DNA from: Acetobacteraceae bacterium AT-5844
Lineage (GTDB): Bacteria; Pseudomonadota; Alphaproteobacteria; Acetobacterales; Acetobacteraceae
DNA: 50,008 nt
Direction: 5' to 3'
Assembly (NCBI GenBank): GCA_000245075.1
Contig: JH599966.1
Span: 1-50,008 of the forward strand
Shown: positions 17,537-25,175 of the stretch, piece by piece
Layout of the letters: the number at the start of each line of letters is the position of its first letter
How positions within the stretch are numbered: the first letter of the stretch is position 1
The notes under the pieces: generated by a model
What the model was told of the DNA's origin: nothing
The model's database searches: none
Seen by the model: only the letters and a program-made list of their open reading frames with translations
Made by a program: the position numbers and the translations under genes

Positions 17537-17578
17537 GGCTGGCCGGGGAGCACAAGCTCAGAGGCCAGCCCTTCTTCT
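17537..17578 (+). terminator. Rho-independent-like terminator after cold-shock gene 1
   Basis: Perfect 8-bp stem GGCTGGCC (17537-17544) and GGCCAGCC (17563-17570) followed by CTTCTTCT, beginning 8 bases past the stop codon. The upstream A run (AAAAA) could also let it work in reverse. Confidence 0.75.
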
Positions 17579-17723
17579 CCTATTCCGGCCTCGGTGTAGT
17601 TGGCTTGCGTTTGAGGCGCAGCTGTCAGGGCTGCGCTTCGCGCAATCGACGCCGGCGTCGTATTAGGGTGCCGACACAGCGGCGTGGGTGGCCCTGCCAC
17701 GAAGTACACCACAGGAGCTAGCT

Positions 17724-18002
17724 GTGCCCCCTCATTCCTTTTCAGTCGGCCAAACAGTCGAATTCGTCCCCGGTACAGGCATCATCAGCAAGACCCCAAA
17801 GGGCGCTTTCACGGTGATGCGGCTGATGCCGAACGACGGCATGGATCGCGAATACAGGATACGTAATCAGTTCGACGGCCACGAACGTGTGGTCTCCGAA
17901 AGCCAATTACGCGTTTGCAGACCTTCAGGTAGCTCTGCAGATGATCGCATAAGCGAGGCCTCCAGTATCCCTTCATACCTGGACCCTTCGCAAATCATTT
18001 GA
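17724..18002 (+). CDS. Small conserved alphaproteobacterial-type hypothetical protein
   Basis: The GTG at 17724 is chosen as start because AGGAG (17713-17717) lies six bases upstream; an earlier ATG at 17688 has no such site. The product has 92 residues. Its core, FSVGQTVEFVPGTG, then GAFTVMRLMPNDG, EYRIRNQFDGHERVVSESQL, resembles short proteins common in alphaproteobacteria, with a beta-rich SH3-like look. No function is established that I can name. The C-terminal 25 residues are polar and probably disordered. It lies 13 bases before the DUF3606-like gene, probably the same transcript. Confidence 0.7.
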   Translation: MPPHSFSVGQTVEFVPGTGIISKTPKGAFTVMRLMPNDGMDREYRIRNQFDGHERVVSESQLRVCRPSGSSADDRISEASSIPSYLDPSQII

Positions 18003-18015
18003 AACGCTAGATAAA

Positions 18016-18201
18016 ATGAACGATCATCGGAAGAGCGGAGCTCCGCTCAAACTCGTCGAAATTCCAGAGGACGAGATCGAGTACCTGTGCAGGCGTCACC
18101 GTGTCTCCGCGGCGATCATCAGGGAAATCGTCCGGCGGATAGGTTCTGCCGAACGCTCCGCAGTCGAACGCGAGATCCGTAAAGGCCTGGCCCGCCGATA
18201 G
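18016..18201 (+). CDS. DUF3606-like small protein
   Basis: A 61-residue protein whose layout matches DUF3606: a G-x-P segment (KSGAPLKLVEIPEDE), then EIEYLCRRHRVSAAIIREIV, then RRIGSAERSAVEREI. In this family the central segment is a short helix-turn-helix-like motif (cf. W-x-x-x-F-G-V-S), followed by a second helix ending in A-V-x-x-x-L/I. Function is unknown. It follows the previous small gene by 13 bases. Moderate confidence in the family because the diagnostic Trp is replaced by Cys in YLCRRHRVS. Confidence 0.6.
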   Translation: MNDHRKSGAPLKLVEIPEDEIEYLCRRHRVSAAIIREIVRRIGSAERSAVEREIRKGLARR

Positions 18202-18439
18202 CGCTTTGAGGCGATGATACCTGGCCGTTATGGCAGTTCGCTGGAGCTGCCATTCGGATGCCCGGTGGCGAACGAGAGCACTACGGATATTCCGGGGCCC
18301 GAGCAACGGGCCCTTCGTTCACCGTTGAAAGACTCATCCCAGATCCCCATCTTCAAGCTGTCAAACACATTGATTCGGCCTCTCTGCGTCGCCCGCTATA
18401 CGTAAAGGCGGGGTCCGTGTCGGTTCGTAGCTTGATAGC

Positions 18440-18459
18440 GGTATGAAGAGCTTCATACC
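18440..18459 (+). promoter_or_regulatory. Palindrome in the leader of the second cold-shock gene
   Basis: Perfect 9-bp inverted repeat GGTATGAAG (18440-18448) and CTTCATACC (18451-18459) separated by AG. It ends 27 bases before the ATG of the cold-shock gene at 18487. It could be an operator or, as RNA, a short hairpin. Confidence 0.55.
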
Positions 18460-18486
18460 GGCTTACCGCGAAAGGCGAACTCGGCA

Positions 18487-18693
18487 ATGGCAACTGGCAC
18501 CATAAAATGGTTCAGCAGAATCAAGGGATTTGGTTTCATCGTCCCCGACGATGAAGGCAGCGATGTTTTTCTGCATTTCTCCGAAGCTCAACGGGCCGGC
18601 GTTGGCGAGCCGCGAGAGGGCGCCAAGCTGGAGTATGAGGTTCGGCGCGGAAGCACAGGGAAGCTCTTTGCAGGAAATGTGAAGTTCTTCTAA
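18487..18693 (+). CDS. CspA-family cold-shock protein (copy 2)
   Basis: A 68-residue OB-fold protein with GTIKWFSRIKGFGFIVPDD (RNP1 region) and VFLHFS (RNP2 region). It has the same length as copy 1 at 17323 and many shared positions in the second half (GEPREGAKLEYEV versus REPREGDKLQYEL). About a kilobase separates the two. AAGGCGA lies upstream of the ATG. RNA chaperone role inferred from family. Confidence 0.95.
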   Translation: MATGTIKWFSRIKGFGFIVPDDEGSDVFLHFSEAQRAGVGEPREGAKLEYEVRRGSTGKLFAGNVKFF

Positions 18694-18875
18694 CTGCTTG
18701 CCCTCGAAGGTCCTCTACTGGCTAGGAAGTTTTCTAAAAGAAGCGCGTTGCTCTCCAGAGGGATATTCCCAGGAGCACGTGCTCAATCACGTGCCTGATC
18801 CACACCTTTGGATCTCGTACCTTCATTCCGAGTGGTTCGGATGAAGCGAATCAGGATTATATTTTGAACATCTCT

Positions 18876-19010
18876 ATGAACACCCGGGACCTCATGGCTC
18901 CGGCCGTTATCTCTGCTCCTTTGCATGCGAGCGCCTTCCCGCCCCCGAAGTCGGCGGCAGGTCTATCGGTTGAGGAGCTTCGTAAAATCGTGCTGGAGCT
19001 GATCGGGTAA
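18876..19010 (+). CDS. Possible 44-aa protein
   Basis: A short frame, MNTRDLMAPAVISAPLHASA then a proline/alanine-rich part, ending LSVEELRKIVLELIG. The amphipathic C-terminal helix is of a type seen at the end of short alphaproteobacterial proteins. The ribosome site is weak, and the gene lies in the 390-base gap between copy 2 of the cold-shock gene and the hemolysin III gene. No family named. Confidence 0.4.
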   Translation: MNTRDLMAPAVISAPLHASAFPPPKSAAGLSVEELRKIVLELIG

Positions 19011-19082
19011 GGCTTCCGCTCGCCTGTTTTTCCGGTAAGAATTTCTCGTGAATACGACACGGGAAGCGTGCAAGCATAGTTC

Positions 19083-19718
19083 ATGCTTGAGCAGTCGTCC
19101 TATTCATCATCGGAGTTGATCGCAGACGGGGTTATTCATGCTTTAGGTCTCGCCGCCGTGACCTTAGGCATTGTTCTCCTCTGCCATCTTGTGCTCCCAG
19201 AGCCGACGCATCTGGTTGCCGCTGGTCTCTACATTTTAGGCCTGGCAGCCACTTTCGCCTTTTCGGCCGCCTATAACCTGGCGCCTGCAGGTCCCATAAA
19301 ATCGTATCTGAGACGCCTTGATCACGCCGCTATATTCGTGATGATCGCAGGCACCTATACGCCTGTGGCCTTGTTGGCTGTTGGTGGCACACCAGGGACC
19401 ATCTTGCTCGTGTTTGTCTGGAGCATCGGTCTCTTAGGCGCTGTCATGAAGATCGTGTTTCCCGGACGATTTGAACGGCTATCATTCGCCGCATACATCA
19501 TACTCGGCTGGGCTGGCCTTCTGGCGTTATTCCCGATGATGCGGGTTCTGACGTCTGAAGAGATCGGGTTTCTTGCTCTGGGCGGAATTCTCTACAGCGC
19601 TGGTGCCTTCGTGCATCTTTCGCTTCATCTACGCTACCATAACGCCATTTGGCACGCATTCGTGGTCTCAGCGGCGGCCTGCCACTACTGGGTTATTCTC
19701 CAGTTAGTGACAAGGTGA
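19083..19718 (+). CDS. Hemolysin III / PAQR-family membrane protein
   Basis: A 211-residue seven-helix integral membrane protein. The conserved family positions are visible: the Ser and Asn of FAFSAAYNL, the DHAAIFVMIAGTYTP motif at the start of helix 3, and the C-terminal histidines in YHNAIWHAFVVSAAACHY. These form the zinc site of PAQR-type hydrolases. Bacterial members are called hemolysin III but their natural role is not settled; membrane lipid or ceramide hydrolysis is one suggestion. It stands alone on the plus strand. Start at 19083; ribosome site is weak. Confidence 0.9.
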   Translation: MLEQSSYSSSELIADGVIHALGLAAVTLGIVLLCHLVLPEPTHLVAAGLYILGLAATFAFSAAYNLAPAGPIKSYLRRLDHAAIFVMIAGTYTPVALLAVGGTPGTILLVFVWSIGLLGAVMKIVFPGRFERLSFAAYIILGWAGLLALFPMMRVLTSEEIGFLALGGILYSAGAFVHLSLHLRYHNAIWHAFVVSAAACHYWVILQLVTR

Positions 19719-19755
19719 GCCCAGGTACATGCGGAATTCTAACGCTGTTCACGCA

Positions 19756-19782
19756 GCCGTGGCGTAGTACAACAGCCACGGC
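19756..19782. terminator. Hairpin downstream of the hemolysin III gene
   Basis: Perfect 8-bp inverted repeat GCCGTGGC (19756-19763) and GCCACGGC (19775-19782), 37 bases after the stop codon. No T run follows, so an intrinsic terminator is only possible. Confidence 0.35.
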
Positions 19783-19887
19783 ACTTACGGCGGTAATATT
19801 CGCGTCGAATGCCTTACCCCGCCTATGTAATATCCGGCGTTTCATTCTGCCCGGCGCAGCATCGGATACCGACTGATAGCACCCGGG

Positions 19888-20022
19888 TCAACGCATTTGG
19901 TCAAACCAACCCAAAAGCAGCGCGCCGATAATTGACAAGACGATGCACAACAGGATGCCGCCCGCGAGGATCGCGCGGCGCCTGCCATCGCCTTGGGGGG
20001 TGCGTTCTGGCCAAAGTCGCAT
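19888..20022 (-). CDS. Possible 44-aa single-pass membrane protein
   Basis: A minus-strand frame from ATG 20022 reads MRLWPERTPQGDGRRR, then a strongly hydrophobic helix AILAGGILLCIVLSIIGALL, then LGWFDQMR. The polar, positively charged N-terminus followed by one helix is typical of small inner-membrane proteins. The ribosome site is weak and the frame is short, so confidence is moderate. It is 223 bases downstream of the end of the CitE-like gene, same strand, and is not obviously part of that operon. Confidence 0.45.
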   Translation of the reverse strand: MRLWPERTPQGDGRRRAILAGGILLCIVLSIIGALLLGWFDQMR

Positions 20023-20245
20023 GCGGACAAAACAGAAAGGCGTGGCATCGGTTCCCGCCCGATCCGCAGGCCGTCAGGTGGAAAGTTGACCCGAGAACCG
20101 CAGGCGTACAGCCACGCGGCGGAAGTTGGGGAGTGCCGGCGAGTACCCGCGCTCTTATAGCCGTGTGACGCCGTTAGAGGAGTTCTTCGGCGCGTACCTG
20201 GCACCCCCCTCCCCCGCCCCGTATCGCCGTAATCCTGGAAACCCC

Positions 20246-21121
20246 TCAACACCTCGCCGTCGCCAGAAGACGACGCGCGCGCCGCAGGATGGGTTCGTCG
20301 ACCATTCGCCCATCGACCTGGAAGGCTCCGCGCTTCTCCAGCGCCGCCGCTTCCGCCGCGGCGAGCTGGCGGCGGGCGAGGTCCAGCTCCGCCTCGCTGG
20401 GCGAGAAGGCCTCGTTCAGGACCGGCACCAGGGCTGGATGCACGCAGCTCGCTCCGACGAAGCCGGATCGCCGCGCCTCTTCCGCAACGCGGCGCACACG
20501 GTCGGCGTCGCGGAAATCGGCGACGCTGCCCAGCGTCCCGAGCGGCGCGATGCCGGCCGCGCTCGCGGCCAGCACCATCCGCCGCTTGATGTCGACGATG
20601 AGCGAATCGTCGGGCGCGCTGCCGCATTCGGCGGCCAAGTCCTCCGCGCCGACCAGCATCCCGGCGACCCGCGGCGAGGCAGCGATCTCCTCCATCCGCA
20701 GGGCGGCGCGGGGTGTCTCGACCAGCGGCACCACCAGCGCGGGCCGGGCGCGCGGATGCTCGGCCTCCAGCTCGTCGAGCAGCTCCGCCAGAAGGGCGAG
20801 GTGCTCGGCGCCGGCCACCTTTGTCACCAGCACGCCGTCCGCCCCGGCCGCCATCGCCGCCTCCAGGTCCGGCACGGCGAGCCGGAGCGGGCGGTTGATC
20901 CGGACAAGCACGGCCGCGCCGGCGGCACCGCAGGCGGCGACCGCCCCGGCCAGCGCTTCCCGCGCCTCGGCCTTGGCACCCGGCGGAACGCTGTCCTCCA
21001 GGTCGAGGATGATGGCGTCCGCCCCCGCGCTGGCCGCCTTGGCGACGAAGCGCGGCACATTCGCCGGAACGTAGAGCATAGAGCGCCATGTCGCAGCGCG
21101 CGCTTCTTCCTTGCGCCTCAT
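20246..21121 (-). CDS. CitE-like HpcH/HpaI-family CoA-ester lyase
   Basis: A 291-residue TIM-barrel lyase of the citrate lyase beta / malyl-CoA / citramalyl-CoA lyase type. Visible are the LDLEDSVPP motif (39-47), Arg74 in VLVRINRP, metal ligand Glu135 in PLVETPRA and metal ligand Asp161 in LVGAEDLA. It cleaves or forms a C-C bond between acetyl-CoA and a 2-oxo acid. The gene start ATG at 21121 overlaps the TGA of the TctC-like gene (ATGA). A longer frame upstream overlaps that gene and is rejected. In this operon a citramalyl-CoA or malyl-CoA lyase role fits best, by inference. Confidence 0.88.
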   Translation of the reverse strand: MRRKEEARAATWRSMLYVPANVPRFVAKAASAGADAIILDLEDSVPPGAKAEAREALAGAVAACGAAGAAVLVRINRPLRLAVPDLEAAMAAGADGVLVTKVAGAEHLALLAELLDELEAEHPRARPALVVPLVETPRAALRMEEIAASPRVAGMLVGAEDLAAECGSAPDDSLIVDIKRRMVLAASAAGIAPLGTLGSVADFRDADRVRRVAEEARRSGFVGASCVHPALVPVLNEAFSPSEAELDLARRQLAAAEAAALEKRGAFQVDGRMVDEPILRRARRLLATARC

Positions 21122-22095
21122 TCCGCGACCACCCCCGCCGCGCGGATGACCTGAGCCCAGCGTGGCACCTCGGCGCGGATCAGGTCGCCAAAGGCCGCCG
21201 CCGTCATGGGTTGGGGGCTCGCGCCCTCCTTCCTGAACCGCTCCGCCACCGCCGGGCTGCGAAGCGCCAGGTTGATTTCTTCGTTCAGGCGGCGGACGAT
21301 CGGCTCGGGCGTGCCAGCAGGCGCGGCGATGCCATACCATGGCTGAACGTCGAAGCCGGGGGCCACCGTTTCCGCCACGGTCGGCAGATCCGCATGCGTC
21401 GGCATGCGCCCGGGGCTGGTCACGGCGAGGGCCCGCAGCAGATTCTGCTCAACGAGCGGCATAACCGTTGGCGCCCCGCCGAGCGTCAGGTCCACATAGC
21501 CGGCGACGAGATCGTTGATGCCCGGCGCCAGGCCACTATAGGGCACGTGCTCCATCTTCACGCCGGTTGCCGCGAGGAAAGCGAGCATCACGATGTGCCC
21601 GGCCGAGCCGTTGCCGGCGGAGCAGTAGCGAAGCTCGTTCGGATTGGCCCTGGCGAACTCCACCAGCGCCTTGACGTCCTGGAAGGGCTGCTTCGGGTTC
21701 ACCACCAGCACGTTGGGCAGGCTGGCGATCATCGCGACCGGGGCGAAGTCCTTCACCGGGTCGTAGGACAGCTTCGGATAGATGGCCGGGTTCACCGCCA
21801 GCGTGCCGATATGGCCGAGCAGCAGCGTGTAACCGTCCGGCGCGGCGCGGGCGACTGCATCCGACCCCACCGAGCCGCCGGCGCCGGCACGGTTCTCCAC
21901 CACGACGGGCTTGCCCAGACGGAGCGAGAGCTGGTCGGCGATGGCGCGGCCGATGTTGTCGTTCGCCGCTCCCGGCGGGAAGGGCACGACGAGGCGGATC
22001 GGCTGGTTCGGCCAGTCACGCTGTGCGAAGGCCGGGCGGATAGCGGGGGCGGCGAGGCCGGCCAGCCCACCGAGCAGGAGGCCGCGCCGGTTCAT
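21118..22095 (-). CDS. Tripartite tricarboxylate transporter (Bug/TctC) substrate-binding protein
   Basis: A 325-residue periplasmic binding protein. The N-terminus carries a twin-arginine-like signal (NRRGLLLGGLAGLAAPA, cleavage near AFA-Q). The mature part starts with the Bug-family pattern PIRLVVPFPPGAANDNIGRA, and the family's NRAGAGGSVGSDAVA and YTLLLGHIGT segments follow. Bug proteins bind carboxylates and other small molecules for TctAB membrane subunits, which are not in the window. The gene lies inside the CoA-transferase/lyase operon with four-base overlaps on both sides, so its ligand is probably the substrate of those enzymes. Confidence 0.92.
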   Translation of the reverse strand: MNRRGLLLGGLAGLAAPAIRPAFAQRDWPNQPIRLVVPFPPGAANDNIGRAIADQLSLRLGKPVVVENRAGAGGSVGSDAVARAAPDGYTLLLGHIGTLAVNPAIYPKLSYDPVKDFAPVAMIASLPNVLVVNPKQPFQDVKALVEFARANPNELRYCSAGNGSAGHIVMLAFLAATGVKMEHVPYSGLAPGINDLVAGYVDLTLGGAPTVMPLVEQNLLRALAVTSPGRMPTHADLPTVAETVAPGFDVQPWYGIAAPAGTPEPIVRRLNEEINLALRSPAVAERFRKEGASPQPMTAAAFGDLIRAEVPRWAQVIRAAGVVAE

Positions 22096-23288
22096 GCCGC
22101 CGTCTCCCGCCTGTGGCCGAGCAGCTTCGCGCGCTCCTCTTCGTCGTAGCCCAGTTCAGCGAGAATCTCTTCGCCGTGCTCGTTCAGGCGCGGCGCCTGG
22201 CGCGACGGCGCGACGCCCGACCCGCCGTACCGGCTTGCATGTCGCAGGCCCAGCATCGTTTTTTCCTCCCCATTCGTTTCTTCGTCCACCAGCACGCCAG
22301 AGCCGCGCAGTTGCGGATCATCCAGCAGGCTTTGCAGCGAGTGGCAGGGCATCGCGGGCACGTCGTGCCGCCGCAGCACCTCTACCCACTCCGCCGTGCT
22401 GCGCGCAGTCATCGCCTCGGCGCGCAGCCGGAAGTATTCGTCCACATGCACGATCCGCGATGCCACGCTGGCGAAGCGCGGGTCCTGCTTCAGCTCCGGC
22501 CGTCCGATCGCATCGAAAAAGGCGCGGGCCTGCGCGTCGGTATTGGCGGAGACGCAGATGTAGCCGTCCTTTGTCTGCAGCGGCCGCGCGTCGGGCGACA
22601 TGATGCGCGGGTCGCCCATATGGCCGCCCGGCTCGAAGGTGCGCTGGTCGAGATGCTGCATCAGCACGAAGCCGGCCATGGTCTCGAACATCGGGACTTC
22701 GATGGCCTCGCCCCGCCCCGTGCGCTCGCGCGCCACCAAAGCGGCACAAATCGCCTGCGCGGCGGTGATGCCGGTGACATGGTCGGCCAGCACGAAGGGC
22801 GCGAAGCGCGGCGCACCGAACAGTTCCGCATGCGCGCCGGCCACGCCTGAAACACCCTGTATGATGGTGTCGTAGGCCGGCGCACCGTCATAGGGCCCGC
22901 CCGAGAGGAAGCCCACGATGGTGCAGTGGACCATGCGCGGGTTGATCGCCGACAGGTCCTTCCAGGAGAGGCCCAGCTTCTCCAGCGCCCGCGGCCGCAT
23001 GTTGGAGACGAAGACATCCGCCCGCTCCGCCAGCCGCTGCATGGCCGCGGCACCTTCGGGCGATTTCAGGTCCAGCACGATGGAGCGCTTGTTGCGGTTG
23101 AAGTGCAGGAATTTCGGCGCCATGCCCGGCTCGCGCGGGCGCCCGCCCAGGCGGCGCATCACATCGCCCTCCGGGGGCTCCACCTTGATGACGTCGGCGC
23201 CCTGCTCGCCCAGGATCAGCGTGGCGGTCGGGCCCACGATGGTGCTGGTAACGTCCAGCACCCGCAGCCCGGCGAGCGGGCCGCTCAC
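22092..23288 (-). CDS. CaiB/BaiF-family CoA-transferase
   Basis: A 398-residue class III CoA-transferase. The N-terminus reads PLAGLRVLDVTSTIVGPTA, followed by ADVIKVEPPEGD and FNRNKRSIVLDLKS, all typical. Asp169 in VLADHVTG sits exactly where the catalytic aspartate of formyl-CoA transferase is, which carries the acyl intermediate. It moves CoA between carboxylic acids. Together with the neighbouring dehydratase and lyase it would activate a dicarboxylate such as itaconate, mesaconate or citramalate, or catalyse intramolecular mesaconyl-CoA transfer. Its ATG overlaps the stop of the dehydratase gene, and its stop overlaps the TctC-like start. Confidence 0.93.
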   Translation of the reverse strand: MSGPLAGLRVLDVTSTIVGPTATLILGEQGADVIKVEPPEGDVMRRLGGRPREPGMAPKFLHFNRNKRSIVLDLKSPEGAAAMQRLAERADVFVSNMRPRALEKLGLSWKDLSAINPRMVHCTIVGFLSGGPYDGAPAYDTIIQGVSGVAGAHAELFGAPRFAPFVLADHVTGITAAQAICAALVARERTGRGEAIEVPMFETMAGFVLMQHLDQRTFEPGGHMGDPRIMSPDARPLQTKDGYICVSANTDAQARAFFDAIGRPELKQDPRFASVASRIVHVDEYFRLRAEAMTARSTAEWVEVLRRHDVPAMPCHSLQSLLDDPQLRGSGVLVDEETNGEEKTMLGLRHASRYGGSGVAPSRQAPRLNEHGEEILAELGYDEEERAKLLGHRRETAA

Positions 23289-24166
23289 GACGCGGCCCCC
23301 GGGCCAGCGGCCTCGGCCTGGGCGATGGGACGCCCCTTGCCATCCAGCGCCCAGAGCGAGAGGCTACCACCCTCCTCCCGCCGCAGCCGCAACTCGCCAT
23401 GTTGGCCAAGGAAGAAGGGACGCACGTTGCGCACGGAAAGCCGGCCCAGCCGCCCGCCGGCGACGTGCTGCTTTGCCAGCTCGGCCAGGCGTAGCGCGGT
23501 GAGCCCGCCATTCACCACCAGGGCCGGATAGCCCTCCTGCTCCTGCGTGTAGGGCAGGTCGTAGTGGATGCGGTGGGCGTTGAAGGTGAGGGCAGAATAG
23601 CGGAACAGGGTGGTGGGGTCCGGGGCGTAGTCCTCCCGCGCATGCGGCTCCGGAAGAGCGGCCTCGGCTGTAGCAGGTGGGGCTCCGGCACCAGGTGCAG
23701 CCTCGGGCCGGTAGACGATGTCGTGCTCCTCCCGCACCGCTGCCCTGCCCCCCACCTCGACAACATGGTCGACGCGCACGAAGATCATCTCGCCGGACCG
23801 CCCGGTCTTGTGGGTGATGGCGGCGACGGTGGAGGTGCGGCGGATCTCCGCCCCGATCGGTATCGGCGCCAGGAAGTGCAGGCGGCGGCCGGCGAACATG
23901 CGGCGCGGCAACGGCACAGGGGGCAGGAAGTCCCCCTTGCGCGGGTGCCCGTCCGGGCCGAGCTGCGACTGCCGCGCGGTGGGGCTGAAGAAAACGGCGT
24001 GCCAGTTCTCCGGCAGGGCGTCGCCCCGGCGATAGGCGCCCGGGTCATGGTCCAGGAGCGCCGCCAGCCGGCGCACGATGGGCAGGCTGGCCTCGTCTTC
24101 CACAACCTCGCTGCGTCCGATCCAATCCTGAAGGCGCACGACCTCGGACACGGTGCTGCTGCTCAT
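23285..24166 (-). CDS. MaoC/FAS1-like acyl-CoA dehydratase (mesaconyl-C4-CoA hydratase-like)
   Basis: A 293-residue double hot-dog hydratase. Residues 1-150 form a divergent N-terminal MaoC-like domain (SFLPP-type loop PPVPLPRRMFAGRRLHFLAP). The C-terminal half has the active region FRYSALTFNAHRIHYDLPYT at 188-207, where an Asn/His/Asp set normally sits in MaoC hydratases. Length and layout match mesaconyl-C4-CoA hydratase and related enzymes better than short MaoC proteins. The start at 24166 is preferred because GGAGG lies six bases upstream; a longer reading extends into the divergent LysR gene. First gene of the four-gene operon. Confidence 0.85.
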   Translation of the reverse strand: MSSSTVSEVVRLQDWIGRSEVVEDEASLPIVRRLAALLDHDPGAYRRGDALPENWHAVFFSPTARQSQLGPDGHPRKGDFLPPVPLPRRMFAGRRLHFLAPIPIGAEIRRTSTVAAITHKTGRSGEMIFVRVDHVVEVGGRAAVREEHDIVYRPEAAPGAGAPPATAEAALPEPHAREDYAPDPTTLFRYSALTFNAHRIHYDLPYTQEQEGYPALVVNGGLTALRLAELAKQHVAGGRLGRLSVRNVRPFFLGQHGELRLRREEGGSLSLWALDGKGRPIAQAEAAGPGAAS

Positions 24167-24246
24167 TGGGTTCCTCCCATTGTCACCGGTGTGCCGCCGC
24201 ACATGTTCATGTGTCCAATGCAACGAGATGACCGTTCGATCAGTCT

Positions 24247-24273
24247 GGTGCATGATGCCCTGCGTCATGCACC
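24247..24273. promoter_or_regulatory. Perfect inverted repeat over the LysR start (candidate operator)
   Basis: GGTGCATGA (24247-24255) and TCATGCACC (24265-24273) form a perfect 9-bp inverted repeat around a 9-base spacer. It overlaps the start codon of the LysR gene at 24267 and lies about 80-107 bases upstream of the divergent dehydratase start. The ATGA-N9-TCAT core fits the T-N11-A type dyad bound by LysR regulators. It could be an auto-operator or, as RNA, hide the LysR start. Confidence 0.55.
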
Positions 24274-25175
24274 TCGACCTTCCCGGATTGGAGGCCTTCC
24301 TGGCCGTCACCGACCTCGGCTCTTTCGGCCGAGCGGCGCAGCGGCTCGGGCTGAGCCAGCCGGCCCTGACCCGGCGCGTGCAGCGGCTCGAGGCGATCAT
24401 CGGAGCGCCGCTGCTGGAACGCTCTGGCCGGCCGGTGCAACTCACCCCCGCCGGGGAAACGCTGCTGCCGGAAGCGCGGGAAGCGCTGGCGCGGCTGGGC
24501 GAGGCCATGCGCCGGGCCGGCGCAAGGCCAGCGGTGGCGGATATTGTGATCGGCTGCCTGCCGACACTGGCCGTGCGCTACCTGGGCGCGGTGCTGGCCA
24601 CCCATTACCGGCGCTGGGGCGGGGCCGTAGTGGTACACGACAGCTCTGCCACCGAGATCCGCAACCTGTTGGTGGAGAACCGGCTGGACTTCGCCCTGGC
24701 CGCCATCGGCTCGGAGCGACGGGAGCTGGAGGTAACACCCCTGCGGGAGGAGCCGTTCTTCCTGGTCTGCCCACGGGACCATCGCCTGGCCCGCCGAGAA
24801 AGCGTCGCCTGGGCCGAGCTGGCGCAGGCGCCGCTGATTTCAATCGGGCCGCTCAGCGAGAACCGGCGCATCATCGAGGCGGCCTTCCGCCGCGCTCAGG
24901 TTAACGCCAGTTGGCAGACTGAAGTGCGCCATCTCGGCTCCGCGGTGGCGCTGGTGGCGGCAGGAGCCGGAATAACGATGCTGCCGGATTCTGCACTCTT
25001 CGGCGAGGTCACGAAGTCGCTTGTCCGCATTCCCCTGATACAGCCGACCGTGACGCGCACGATCGGGCTGTTGAAGCGACGCGACCGGCTTCTGGCACCC
25101 GCTGCGCGCGAGCTCATGGAGACCTTACGGGCAGCCGTAGCGGCGCCAACGCCTGCTGAAGCGGCCACGAATTGA
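24267..25175 (+). CDS. LysR-family transcriptional regulator of the divergent operon
   Basis: A 302-residue regulator. The N-terminal winged helix-turn-helix is clear: LPGLEAFLAVTDLGSFGRAA, then QRLGLSQPALTRRVQRLE and the wing RSGRPVQLTPAGETLLPEA. The C-terminal effector domain (about 90-300) has the usual periplasmic-binding fold pattern. The start at 24267 is chosen because it begins the conserved HTH; two ATGs at 24252 and 24255 are possible. The long frame from 24153 overlaps the divergent gene start. It most likely controls the adjacent dehydratase/CoA-transferase/binding-protein/lyase genes in response to a carboxylate or CoA-ester. Confidence 0.92.
   Translation: MHLDLPGLEAFLAVTDLGSFGRAAQRLGLSQPALTRRVQRLEAIIGAPLLERSGRPVQLTPAGETLLPEAREALARLGEAMRRAGARPAVADIVIGCLPTLAVRYLGAVLATHYRRWGGAVVVHDSSATEIRNLLVENRLDFALAAIGSERRELEVTPLREEPFFLVCPRDHRLARRESVAWAELAQAPLISIGPLSENRRIIEAAFRRAQVNASWQTEVRHLGSAVALVAAGAGITMLPDSALFGEVTKSLVRIPLIQPTVTRTIGLLKRRDRLLAPAARELMETLRAAVAAPTPAEAATN

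Noticed and set aside
19842-21089. A long minus-strand frame overlapping the CitE-like gene
   Set aside because: Arg/Gly/Ala-rich shadow of the real frame; no start signal or family.
20126-22149. Several long plus-strand frames opposite the lyase and binding-protein genes
   Set aside because: All are antisense shadows; the minus-strand genes have clear motifs and coupled starts.
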